NCBI GenBank assembly: GCA_038230275.1
Contig: JBBRNO010000078.1
Location: forward strand, 1-30,178
DNA from: JANXXV01 sp038230275
Lineage (GTDB): Bacteria > Acidobacteriota > Terriglobia > Bryobacterales > Bryobacteraceae
Direction: 5' to 3'
DNA: 30,178 nt
The notes below the pieces were generated by a model. The model had not been told where the DNA came from. It made no database searches and saw only the letters and a program-made list of their open reading frames with translations. Within the stretch, counting starts at the first letter, position 1; each line of letters starts with the position of its first letter. Below are positions 17,606-25,303 of this stretch, in pieces. Position numbers and translations under genes: made by a program.

Positions 17606-17746
17606 ACAATTCTCCCTGGACAGGCAAAGAATAGCATCAAAGGGATTGAAAACGACCCACTCCGTGGCGGGATATCCAGAGTGTTGGACTTGGCGGCCAG
17701 CAAATGCAGCGTTTCATGCGGGCACCGTCTATGCTAGGTGAATATT
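17606..17746. promoter_or_regulatory. Divergent intergenic control region between receptor operon and aldolase operon
   Basis: This non-coding stretch must hold promoters for both directions. Visible elements are TCCAGAGTGTTGGAC (17675-17689), a near copy of the inverted repeat at 9732-9747; AAGGGATTGAAAACG (17640-17654), whose core AGGGATTGAAA recurs upstream of the amidohydrolase gene; and SD sequences for both genes. I could not assign a convincing -35/-10 pair on either strand. The location implies shared regulation of uptake and catabolism. The regulator is not in the window. Confidence 0.5.
17736..17741 (+). promoter_or_regulatory. Shine-Dalgarno AGGTGA for the aldolase gene
   Basis: AGGTGA lies five bases before the ATG at 17747. 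It overlaps an in-frame GTG at 17738, which is therefore unlikely to be the start. Confidence 0.6.
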
Positions 17747-18526
17747 ATGACTCCTAGCAGAGTGCTTGCCAAACTGCGCGCCGGTGATTTTGTGAAAGTC
17801 GCGGGAATCGGACGCGTGGCTGAACCGTGGCTTACAGAAGTAGTCGGCCGCATTGGTTATGACGTGATCTGGTTCGACATGGAGCACCGCTCCTACAGTG
17901 TCGATAAGATTGACCCCCTCTCCCTCGCCTGCCGTGCCACCGGCATGGACTTGATGGTTCGCATTTGCAAGACTGGCTATCAGAGCCCGATGCAGGCGCT
18001 TGAGTTCGGCGCTAACGGATTGATGATTCCACACTGCCGCAGTGCCGAGGAGGCGCGCCAGTGGGTGGAATGGACTCGCTTTCCACCACTTGGAAAAAGA
18101 GGGCTGGACGGTGTGGGTGCCGATGCGGACTTCGGACTGGCCGACACGAAGGCCCATCTGGAACACGCGAATCATGAAGTGTTTGTCGCGCTGCAGATTG
18201 AAGACAAGGAAGCCGTGGATGCCATTGATGAGATTGCGGCGGTGCCTGGTTACGATATGCTTTTTGTCGGCCCGGGCGATCTCAGCTTGAGCATGGGAGT
18301 GCCGCTGCAATTCGAGCATCCGACAATGGTGGCGGCTATTGAGCGTGTAGCCGCGGCTGCCAAGAAGCACGGCAAGTGGTGGGGCACAACGTCTGGAACG
18401 CCCGAGGCCGCGCAGAAGGCGCTGGATCGCGGCGCCAGAATGATCACCGCTGGAGTAGACCACGTTTTCCTGGTGAACGGCTTCAAGAATTCATTCGCGG
18501 AGTTCGGCAAGATAGGCATTCGGTAG
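17747..18526 (+). CDS. HpcH/HpaI family class II (metal-dependent) 2-keto acid aldolase
   Basis: 259 residues of standard family length. Key residues are visible: H47 in WFDMEH (catalytic His), R72 in LMVRI (binds the pyruvate moiety), E152 in LQIED and D178 in VGPGDLS (metal ligands). HpaI, GarL and RhmA in this family split 2-keto-3-deoxy acids into pyruvate and an aldehyde. It heads the divergent plus-strand unit, so it is a natural partner for the enolase-type dehydratases on the other strand. The true substrate (aldarate-, rhamnonate- or hydroxyketo-acid-derived) cannot be told. Cytoplasmic. A long antisense frame overlaps it and is not coding. Confidence 0.92.
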   Translation: MTPSRVLAKLRAGDFVKVAGIGRVAEPWLTEVVGRIGYDVIWFDMEHRSYSVDKIDPLSLACRATGMDLMVRICKTGYQSPMQALEFGANGLMIPHCRSAEEARQWVEWTRFPPLGKRGLDGVGADADFGLADTKAHLEHANHEVFVALQIEDKEAVDAIDEIAAVPGYDMLFVGPGDLSLSMGVPLQFEHPTMVAAIERVAAAAKKHGKWWGTTSGTPEAAQKALDRGARMITAGVDHVFLVNGFKNSFAEFGKIGIR

Positions 18527-18527
18527 C

Positions 18528-19784
18528 ATGTCCGGCGGGCATAGCAAGCGCTGGCAAGTGGTGGGGATTCTGTTCTTCATCGCTTGCCTGAACTATGCCG
18601 ACCGAACTGCCATATCGGCGGTATTTCCGCTTCTTCGCAGCGAATTGGGAGTATCCGATGTTGGCTTGGCCGCTATCGGTTCCTTCTTCCTTTGGACCTA
18701 CGGGATCGGATCTCCGTTCGCGGGTAGACTGGCCGATCGTGTATCGCGAAGCAAAATGGTAGTTTTCAGTCTGGTTGCCTGGAGCTTGATTACGATTGCT
18801 ACGGGCCTGGTTGCCAACATCAACCAACTGCTGTTGACGCGCGTGCTGTTGGGGCTGGCTGAGTGTGCCTATCTGCCCGCCGCCATTGCGTTGATTGCGG
18901 ATCATCATTCCGCCGAATCTCGCGCTACCGCTATGGGCGTGCATCTGGCCGGGCTCAACTTCGGCCTTGTGGCTGGCGGAGCGCTAGCCGGCTATCTGGG
19001 CGAACACTACGGATGGCGGACAGGGTTTTTCTTGTTGGGCGGTACCGGATTGGTGCTTGCCATTGTTGCCCGCTTCCTGCTTTGCGACGTGACTTCGCCG
19101 GCTGAGCGGCGTGCCGCCGAGACAGGTCTTTCGGTTGGACAAACGATCAAACAGATTCTGGTGGTGCGCAGCTTTCTGGTGGTGCTGGCCGAATCGACAA
19201 TCATCGCCGTTGGCATCTGGATGTTCTTCAACTGGCTGCCGCTCTACTTTCGCGAAACGTTTCACATGAGCTTGACGGGCGCTGGTTTTTCCGGAACGTT
19301 CATGCTACAGATGGCGGCCACCATTGGCGTTACCGTGGGTGGGTATCTCTCAGACCAAATCGCTGGAAAGCATCTGGAACGGCGGATGCTGTTTCAAGCC
19401 ATTTGCTATCTTGCGGCGACTCCGTTTCTGCTTGCCTTTCTTGGATCGCCTTCCTACGGATTCATCAGCACGTGCCTTTTCTCGTTTGCTTTCCTGCGGG
19501 CGTTGGGTGCTTCGAATGAAAATGCAATCGTCTGCGACTTGTTGCCGGCGAACCTGCGATCCACCGCAGTGGGCTTGCAGAATTCGGCCAACTGCATGGC
19601 GGGGGGCATCGGCATTCTGATCGCTGGTTACTTGAAGGCCACCGCAGGTCTAGCGGGTATTTTCGCCGGGGTCTCGGTTCTGATTTTGATTTCCGCCGGC
19701 GTGGTGCTGTGCGGATATCTATTCTTCATCCGCAAGGATCTGGCCCGAGTGCGAGCCATTCCAATTGTTCAGGAGGTTTTGTGA
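18528..19784 (+). CDS. MFS transporter, anion:cation symporter (sugar-acid type)
   Basis: 418 residues with about 12 hydrophobic segments. The first ends in CLNYADRTAISAVFPLL, the signature of the ACS group that includes hexuronate and glucarate carriers. GRLADRVSRSK after TM2 is the MFS A-like loop. It starts one base after the aldolase stop and ends in a GTGA overlap with the dioxygenase gene, so all three should be co-translated. Role: inner-membrane uptake of a sugar acid or related anion released in the periplasm after passage through the TonB receptor. The substrate is inferred from context only. Confidence 0.9.
   Translation: MSGGHSKRWQVVGILFFIACLNYADRTAISAVFPLLRSELGVSDVGLAAIGSFFLWTYGIGSPFAGRLADRVSRSKMVVFSLVAWSLITIATGLVANINQLLLTRVLLGLAECAYLPAAIALIADHHSAESRATAMGVHLAGLNFGLVAGGALAGYLGEHYGWRTGFFLLGGTGLVLAIVARFLLCDVTSPAERRAAETGLSVGQTIKQILVVRSFLVVLAESTIIAVGIWMFFNWLPLYFRETFHMSLTGAGFSGTFMLQMAATIGVTVGGYLSDQIAGKHLERRMLFQAICYLAATPFLLAFLGSPSYGFISTCLFSFAFLRALGASNENAIVCDLLPANLRSTAVGLQNSANCMAGGIGILIAGYLKATAGLAGIFAGVSVLILISAGVVLCGYLFFIRKDLARVRAIPIVQEVL
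19771..19776 (+). promoter_or_regulatory. Strong Shine-Dalgarno AGGAGG before the PhyH gene
   Basis: AGGAGG sits four bases before GTG 19781 and inside the end of the MFS gene. It fixes the dioxygenase start at the GTGA overlap rather than the 24-codon longer frame from 19709. Confidence 0.8.
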
Positions 19785-20500
19785 GTACCACTGCTTTTCG
19801 CGAAGATGGATATGTGATTCTGGACCGGTTGTTTTCAGAAGAGGAAATCGCGCCGATTTCCGATGAGGTAGACAACGTGATTGAAGGGCGCGTCTCCTAC
19901 ATGCCGGATCGCGACCTGATTTGGGAGCCCGACGCGAATCCACCGCGATTGCGAAACGCACTGCGGCTTCATTTGTACAATTCGTTTTTCCTGGACGTTG
20001 CGAAGAATCCGAAACTGACGTCCGTGCTGGGCGAGCTCCTGGGGACACCGCTGCGGCTTTATGGAAGCCAGGTGTTTGCGAAGCCAGCGCGCGTGGGTAC
20101 GGTTGTTCCGGCTCATCAGGACATGCCTTATTGGCCGTTCGCGCCGTATGAGCTGATCAGTGCGTGGATCGCGCTGGATGATTCCACTATTGAAAATGGC
20201 TGCGTGCGCATGGTGGCCGGTTCGCACAAAGTGGGGATTCTGCCGCACGATCCTACGCAGGTGGTGGGGAATTCGCTGGGGCTTCGGGATTCGCCTTTGC
20301 TGGCAGGCATGCCTGAGAGGACGGTTGAAGTGAAACGCGGTTCCGTGGTGCTGCATCACTGTCTTACTGTTCATCGCAGTGAGCCGAACCAGAGTGATCG
20401 CCCGCGCCGTGGCTTGATTTACGTGTATATGTCGCCTAAGGTGGAACTGACCGATCCCAGCCGGATGAAAGGCCCGGCTATTTTTCCTGAAGTGAGTTGA
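19781..20500 (+). CDS. Phytanoyl-CoA dioxygenase (PhyH) family Fe(II)/2-oxoglutarate oxygenase
   Basis: 239 residues starting GTG (MSTTAFREDGYVIL). The facial triad is visible: H112 and D114 in PAHQDMPYW, and H198 in CLTVHRSEPN. An Arg in the RPRRGLIYVY segment (209/210) would bind 2-oxoglutarate. Bacterial PhyH proteins hydroxylate varied small molecules, and many are not lipid enzymes. Being between a sugar-acid transporter and an esterase, this one probably hydroxylates or oxidatively dealkylates the imported compound, which is inference. A 395-codon antisense frame covers this gene and the next and is a shadow. Confidence 0.9.
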   Translation: MSTTAFREDGYVILDRLFSEEEIAPISDEVDNVIEGRVSYMPDRDLIWEPDANPPRLRNALRLHLYNSFFLDVAKNPKLTSVLGELLGTPLRLYGSQVFAKPARVGTVVPAHQDMPYWPFAPYELISAWIALDDSTIENGCVRMVAGSHKVGILPHDPTQVVGNSLGLRDSPLLAGMPERTVEVKRGSVVLHHCLTVHRSEPNQSDRPRRGLIYVYMSPKVELTDPSRMKGPAIFPEVS

Positions 20501-20509
20501 GAGTTTGCC

Positions 20510-21508
20510 ATGAAGCGACGTCTGATACCGCTCCCTTACGGTCGCGGCTCGGATACGATACAGATCGAGCCGTGGCGGTTGGGTAGTGCTTGGCGCATCC
20601 TTGTTGCGCTGCTTGCTTTCTGTTCGATGGGGAGAGCGCAGGATCCGATTGCTTCCTTTTGGAAGGCAACACTTGCGCGGCTTGCCGCTGAACCTATCGA
20701 GGCTACCGTTGAAGACACACGCGAGCCGCTTGCATACAAGAAGTTCCGGGTGGATTATCGTTCGCTGGATGGAGTGCGAGTTCGCGCCTTCTTGGCAATG
20801 CCCGTCAGGGGAGGAGAGCGGCCACGTCCGGTGCCGGCCATCGTCGCCGTTCCGGGCTATGGGGAGAACCAGCAAGGGTTGATGCTGGATGAGTGCCAGC
20901 GGGGCTACGCGATTCTGCAAGTGTTCCCGCGGTCGCAAGGTCCATCGCGAGAACTTTGGAAGATTGATGGGCCGGATAAACTCACCTGGCACCTTGCTAA
21001 GCCGGAGGGCGCTTACTATCAAGGCGCGTACGCGGATGTCATCCGGGGAGTGGACTATCTGGTATCACGCGGTGACATTGATGCGAACCGGATTGCCATC
21101 GCGGGCACCAGTCAGGGCGGAGGTATTGCGCTGGCCGTTGCTTCGCTCGATCCGCGCTTCAAGGCGGTGGCTGCGCACGTTCCATTCCTTTGCGACATGC
21201 GGCAAGCCGCGCGCACCGGCGGCGCGTTGGTGAAGAAATTATTAGACGACGCTCACGTGAACGACGAAGCGCACCTTCGAACGTTGGATCATTTCGATCC
21301 GTTTCAGTTGGTTGCGAATTTGAAAATGCCGGCGCTGGTGAGTTCCGGCGGCTTGGATACGGTTTGTCCGGCGGCTACCATTCGCACTGTGTTCGATCGG
21401 ATTCCAGGCGTGAAAGTGCTGCTGCACGATCCCTTACTGCCGCACACAACTTCAGAGACGTTTTACTCGTTGACGTGGCTCTGGCTGGATCGCTACCTAC
21501 GGCCTTAG
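20510..21508 (+). CDS. Exported alpha/beta hydrolase, acetyl-xylan-esterase (CE7/AXE1)-like
   Basis: 332 residues from ATG 20510. The triad is S201 (GTSQGG), D283 (GLDTVCP) and H312 (LPHTTSE), and the fold follows CE7/AXE1 carbohydrate deacetylases. A hydrophobic export signal (WRILVALLAFCSMGRAQ) lies at 28-44, oddly far from the start. The preceding residues, LIPLPYGRGSDT, are encoded by a REP-like repeat (see separate entry), so translation may really begin at TTG 20579 just before the signal. It may remove acetyl or other acyl groups from the glycan. Its TAG overlaps the convergent stop of the NHL gene. Confidence 0.86.
   Translation: MKRRLIPLPYGRGSDTIQIEPWRLGSAWRILVALLAFCSMGRAQDPIASFWKATLARLAAEPIEATVEDTREPLAYKKFRVDYRSLDGVRVRAFLAMPVRGGERPRPVPAIVAVPGYGENQQGLMLDECQRGYAILQVFPRSQGPSRELWKIDGPDKLTWHLAKPEGAYYQGAYADVIRGVDYLVSRGDIDANRIAIAGTSQGGGIALAVASLDPRFKAVAAHVPFLCDMRQAARTGGALVKKLLDDAHVNDEAHLRTLDHFDPFQLVANLKMPALVSSGGLDTVCPAATIRTVFDRIPGVKVLLHDPLLPHTTSETFYSLTWLWLDRYLRP
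20523..20565. repeat. REP-like repeat fused to the 5' end of the esterase gene
   Basis: The core CGCTCCCTTACGGTCGCGGC (20528-20547) followed by TCGGATACG resembles a short dispersed repeat that I remember as very frequent in Acidobacteriota and planctomycete genomes, where it yields 'PYGRGS' or 'SRDRKGA' peptides in the different frames. Both appear here (PYGRGSD on plus, YPSRDRKGAV on minus). Only one copy was found in this window, so the identification rests on memory, not on internal repetition. Boundaries are approximate. Confidence 0.45.
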
Positions 21509-22746
21509 TTGGTGGCGGACTTCGGCCAGACTACGCCCTGGTCTTTTTTCGTTACGGCAGCCAGCCCCTTGAAGTGAAACTTCTGGACCCGTTGTCCGCG
21601 GTAGGTTTCGGTGGTGAACACGTTGCCTTTAGAATCCGTCGCGATGCTGTGTACGGCGTAGAACTCTCCGGGCTGGCGTCCGCCGTCACCGAAGCTGGTA
21701 AGAATCTCCAGCGTATCGCGCAGCAGGACATGAACCTTCATGTTGGAACCATCGGCCACGTAGAGAAACTTCTGCTGTGGATCTTTTGAGAACGCGACAT
21801 CGAATGTTACGCCGTCCCCCAGCGTGTTCTTCGCGATAAATGCTTCTTTCACGTAAGTGCCATCCGTTTTGAAAACCTGGATACGATCGTTGACGCGGTC
21901 ACATACGTACAGCAGGCCATCGTTGGCAAGGGCCACGGCATGCACGGGAGTGCGGAATTGCTGCGCCGGCGGATCGTTGGGGTTATACGGCGGCAGTTGC
22001 GTATCGTCCGGCTTATGGCCGTAGGCGCCCCAGTGCCGTTTGTACTTGCCGGTGTCTGCGTCGAACACAATTACGCGGCGGTTACCATAGCCATCGGCTA
22101 CATACAGTTCGTTGGTCTTGGGGTCCACGATGGTCTTTGCGGGCAGGCGGAGATTCTCTGGATCGTTACTGCCTTTGCCCTTGTTGGGCTTTCCGATCTG
22201 CATCAGAAACTTGCCGGTCTGGGTGAACTTCAGCACCATGCTGTCATGAACCGTGCCGCCACCCATCCTGCTTTCATCGCCGGGAAGCGGGGCTGCTTGT
22301 TGGCCCCGGCCGTTACCACCGATCCAGACATTGCCTTTATAGTCGACATCGATTCCATGGTTCGACGAAGGCCAGTCGTAGCCCTGGCCCGGGCCACCCC
22401 AATGGCCGATCAGATCACCGGCTTCATTGAATTCGAGAATCGGGGGAGCCGCGGCGCAGCACTCAGAGGCGACGGGCTTCATGGTCGCATACTGTTCCTT
22501 GGCTTCCAGGGAGCCTTCGCGATGGATGATCCAGATGTGATCGCTTGCATCCACCGAGACGCCGATAACCGATCCGATGACCCAGTGATTGGGCAATGGC
22601 TTGGGCCACATGGGGTCCACTTCAAACCGGGGAGCCTGTACGGCCGCCGCTTCCACAACTGCTCGCTTTTGGAGCAACGACGATCCTACTGCCAGTGCAC
22701 CAAGCACTCCAAGAAAGACCCCGACAATTGAATAGATCCGCTTCAT
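21505..22746 (-). CDS. NHL-repeat six-bladed beta-propeller protein, membrane-anchored or exported
   Basis: 413 residues. An N-terminal hydrophobic segment (SIVGVFLGVLGALAVGSSLL) acts as signal or anchor. NHL-type blades follow, for example GIDVDYKGNVWIGGNGRG, NELYVADGYGNRRVIVFD, LLYVCDRVNDRIQVF, FLYVADGSNMKVHVL and SIATDSKGNVFTTETYRGQRVQKF. The catalytic role, if any, is unknown; relatives include the lyase half of peptidylglycine amidating enzymes and many binding proteins. The ATG at 22746 has GAGGGA just before it, which outranks a 12-codon longer frame. It is divergent from the HupE gene (41-base gap) and convergent with the esterase, with overlapping stops. Confidence 0.87.
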   Translation of the reverse strand: MKRIYSIVGVFLGVLGALAVGSSLLQKRAVVEAAAVQAPRFEVDPMWPKPLPNHWVIGSVIGVSVDASDHIWIIHREGSLEAKEQYATMKPVASECCAAAPPILEFNEAGDLIGHWGGPGQGYDWPSSNHGIDVDYKGNVWIGGNGRGQQAAPLPGDESRMGGGTVHDSMVLKFTQTGKFLMQIGKPNKGKGSNDPENLRLPAKTIVDPKTNELYVADGYGNRRVIVFDADTGKYKRHWGAYGHKPDDTQLPPYNPNDPPAQQFRTPVHAVALANDGLLYVCDRVNDRIQVFKTDGTYVKEAFIAKNTLGDGVTFDVAFSKDPQQKFLYVADGSNMKVHVLLRDTLEILTSFGDGGRQPGEFYAVHSIATDSKGNVFTTETYRGQRVQKFHFKGLAAVTKKDQGVVWPKSATN

Positions 22747-22787
22747 TCTTCCCTCAGCTGTACGCCGTTCGATATCATACACGATTC

Positions 22788-24104
22788 ATGCGAAGCATTC
22801 GTTGGGCGGAGATTCTGGCGTTGGTCCTCACATTGCCGGCCGGCGTGGCGGCCCACGACATTCCTACCGATGTGACAGTCCACGCCTTCGTGAAACCGGC
22901 AGGGGACCGGCTGCACCTGCTGGTGCGCGTTCCGTTGAAGGCAATGCGCGACATGATAGTTCCGGAACTGCCTGGCGGCTACCTGGACGTTGAGAAACTG
23001 ATGCCGTTGTTGCCCGACGCCGCAACGGTTTGGATCTCCGACTTTGTCCAGCTTTACGAGGGAGAGCGCCGCCTGGCCAAGCCCCGCGTGTTGGCAACGC
23101 AGGTGTCGCTGGCGTCGGACCGCTCGTTTGAATCCTTCGATACCGCGTACGCTCATGTCAACGGGGCAAGGCTGCCCAATAGCACCGGCGCGGTCTGGGG
23201 TCAGGTGCTATTCGACGTGTTGTTTGAATATCCCATCCATTCCGATCGGTCGGAATTCTCCATCCGGCCTGGCCTTGGACAGCTCGCTGCGCGAGTAGTT
23301 ACTGTGTTGCGCTTCCTGCCGCCTGGCGGCGCGGTTCGTGCTTTTGAGTTCCCGGGCGATCCTGGTCTGGTATCGCTTGATCCCAGTTGGCATCAGGCAG
23401 CGTGGCGTTTTGTGCAACTGGGCTTCTTTCATATTTTGGACGGAACGGACCACTTATTGTTTCTGCTGTGCCTGGTGATTCCATTCCGGCGATTCCGTTC
23501 TTTGATTGTGGTGGTGACTGCGTTCACCTTGGCGCATTCGGTAACGTTGATTGCCTCGGCGTACAATATGGCTCCTGACGCGTTGTGGTTTCCGCCGCTG
23601 ATCGAAACGCTGATCGCCGCCTCCATCGTCTACATGGCGCTGGAGAATATTGCCGGTGGCAGCACCGTGCATCGCCGGTGGATCATCGCGCTGGGATTCG
23701 GCCTGGTTCATGGATTCGGCTTCTCCTTCGCATTGCGTGAGACGCTGCAATTTGCGGGCTCGCACCTGCTCACGTCTTTGCTCTGCTTCAACATCGGCGT
23801 GGAGATGGGACAAGTGCTGGTATTGCTGTTGCTGATCCCACTGCTGGACTTGCTTTTCCGCTTTGTTGTGGCTGAGCGGATGGGCACCATTATCCTTTCA
23901 GCCTTAGTTGCCCATACAGGTTGGCACTGGATGGTGGAGCGATGGCAACTGTTACGCCGGTTTAGCTTCGAGTGGCCTGCATGGAATGCGGCACTGTTAG
24001 CCGGCGGGATGAGGTGGGCCATGGTGTTGTTGATTGCCGCCGGCGCGGTGTGGATGGCGGTCTGGATTGTGCGTCAGCGTTTCGGCCGGAGCGCTGCATT
24101 ATGA
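22788..24104 (+). CDS. HupE/UreJ-like membrane protein with large N-terminal extracytoplasmic domain
   Basis: 438 residues. A signal peptide (RSIRWAEILALVLTLPAGVAA) precedes a roughly 180-residue soluble domain that starts HDIPTDVTVHAFVKP. From about residue 205 there are six to seven membrane helices with conserved His motifs DGTDHLLFLL, LAHSVTL and GLVHGFGF, characteristic of HupE/UreJ_2 proteins linked to nickel/cobalt handling. No hydrogenase or urease gene is near, so metal transport is only a family-level guess. I chose ATG 22788 because upstream in-frame codons overlap the divergent NHL gene. The stop overlaps the next start (ATGA). Confidence 0.87.
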   Translation: MRSIRWAEILALVLTLPAGVAAHDIPTDVTVHAFVKPAGDRLHLLVRVPLKAMRDMIVPELPGGYLDVEKLMPLLPDAATVWISDFVQLYEGERRLAKPRVLATQVSLASDRSFESFDTAYAHVNGARLPNSTGAVWGQVLFDVLFEYPIHSDRSEFSIRPGLGQLAARVVTVLRFLPPGGAVRAFEFPGDPGLVSLDPSWHQAAWRFVQLGFFHILDGTDHLLFLLCLVIPFRRFRSLIVVVTAFTLAHSVTLIASAYNMAPDALWFPPLIETLIAASIVYMALENIAGGSTVHRRWIIALGFGLVHGFGFSFALRETLQFAGSHLLTSLLCFNIGVEMGQVLVLLLLIPLLDLLFRFVVAERMGTIILSALVAHTGWHWMVERWQLLRRFSFEWPAWNAALLAGGMRWAMVLLIAAGAVWMAVWIVRQRFGRSAAL

Positions 24105-25303
24105 TGGAGAACATGAAAACCACCCGCCGCCGCCTTCTTCAGCTCAGCGCGCTGGCTCCCGCCGCTGCATCCGCAGCGCCTACGGCAGCCGCGCTCACTG
24201 CTTCCACTCCGTCTTCCCTTTATGCAAGCCTCGGCGTGAAGCCGGTGATTAATGGCGTCGGCGTGGTCACGGTACTTGGCGGTTCTATCATGCCGCCGGA
24301 AGTGGTCCGCGCGATGGAAGACGCATCCAAGTATTTCGTCTCCGTGCCGGAATTGGAAAAGAAAGTGGGAGCCCGCATCGCGGAGCTTCTGAATGTTCCC
24401 GCGGCCATGGTGACGTGCGGCGCGGCATCCGCCATCACCGTTGGAACTGCGGCGTGCTTCTCCCGCAACGATCCGGCCAAGCTGCGGCAGTTGCCGAATC
24501 GCGATGGCATCCGGTATGAGGTGATTCAGCAGAAGGCGCATCGCGACGGTTACGAACACCAGATGGAACTGTGCGGGGCCAAAATCGTGAGTGTGGAAAC
24601 GCGCCAGGAACTGGATGCGGCCATCAATGAAAGAACCGGCATGATGTTTTTTCTGAACAAAGGGGAACCCGACGGACAGATCAAAGCCGATGAGTTCGTG
24701 AAGATCGGCAAAGATCGCGGCATCCCTACTATGAACGATGCTGCTTCCGATGCAACACCGAAAGAGAATCTGTGGAAGTATACGAAACAAGGATTCGATC
24801 TAACGATCTTCTCCGGCGGAAAGGCGCTGCGCGGTCCGCAGAGTTCCGGATTACTGCTGGGGCAGAAAGATCTGATCGCCGCCGCGTTGCCGGCGATGTC
24901 GCCGTTCGGCGGAATTGGCCGCGGCATGAAGGTGGGCAAGGAAGAGCTGTGTGGCTTGCTGGCCGCGGTGGAGCGCTACTTGAAGGTGGATCATCAAGCC
25001 GAGTGGAAAGAGCTGGAAGCGCGCGTTGCTTCCATTCGCGGAGCGTTGAAGGGTATCAAAGGAGTGCAAACCGAACGTCACATTCCGGTGATCGCCAACG
25101 AAGTGCCGCACGTTACCGTGCAGTGGGATGAGGCTTCACGAGGGCTGACGGCGCAACAGGTGGGCGAGAAACTGGAAGCAGGCGACCCGCCGATTCAAGT
25201 GCAACGTCCTGGGAAAGGGCAACTGTTGATTTCGGTCTGGATGATGCGCGGAGACGAACACGCTATTGTCGGCCGCCGGCTGCGGGAGATCTTTTCGGCC
25301 TAA
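24101..25303 (+). CDS. SelA-like PLP-dependent enzyme (D-glucosaminate-6-phosphate ammonia-lyase type) with Tat signal
   Basis: 400 residues. The start region has TTRRRLLQLSALAPAAASAAP, a twin-arginine-like export signal. The fold-type I PLP core is clear: NGVGVVTVLGGSIMP, MVTCGAASAITVG, NDAASD (probable PLP-contacting Asp) and the lysine K241 in SGGKALRGPQSSG. This matches the group named SelA-like or DgaE-like, which eliminates ammonia from amino-sugar acids or acts on related amino acids; it is not a true selenocysteine synthase. Start ATG 24101 overlaps the HupE stop. The stop shares one base with the next ATG (TAATG). Amino-sugar acid substrates would suit the neighbouring loci, but that is inference. 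Confidence 0.88.
   Translation: MMENMKTTRRRLLQLSALAPAAASAAPTAAALTASTPSSLYASLGVKPVINGVGVVTVLGGSIMPPEVVRAMEDASKYFVSVPELEKKVGARIAELLNVPAAMVTCGAASAITVGTAACFSRNDPAKLRQLPNRDGIRYEVIQQKAHRDGYEHQMELCGAKIVSVETRQELDAAINERTGMMFFLNKGEPDGQIKADEFVKIGKDRGIPTMNDAASDATPKENLWKYTKQGFDLTIFSGGKALRGPQSSGLLLGQKDLIAAALPAMSPFGGIGRGMKVGKEELCGLLAAVERYLKVDHQAEWKELEARVASIRGALKGIKGVQTERHIPVIANEVPHVTVQWDEASRGLTAQQVGEKLEAGDPPIQVQRPGKGQLLISVWMMRGDEHAIVGRRLREIFSA

Noticed and set aside
17640..17654. CRISPR-repeat-like ending (GGGATTGAAA)
   Set aside because: The word resembles the 3' end of some CRISPR repeats but occurs only twice, 11 kb apart, with no spacers or cas genes.
17729..18463. 244-codon minus-strand open frame
   Set aside because: It lies fully antisense to the HpaI aldolase, whose active-site residues are conserved, and has no signal or motif of its own.
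19835..21022. 395-codon minus-strand open frame
   Set aside because: It is antisense to the PhyH and esterase genes, both with intact catalytic motifs. Its composition is low-complexity basic and has no recognisable domain.
22596..22787. 64-codon N-terminal extension of the HupE-like protein
   Set aside because: It overlaps the divergent NHL gene and would hide the clear signal peptide starting at 22788.
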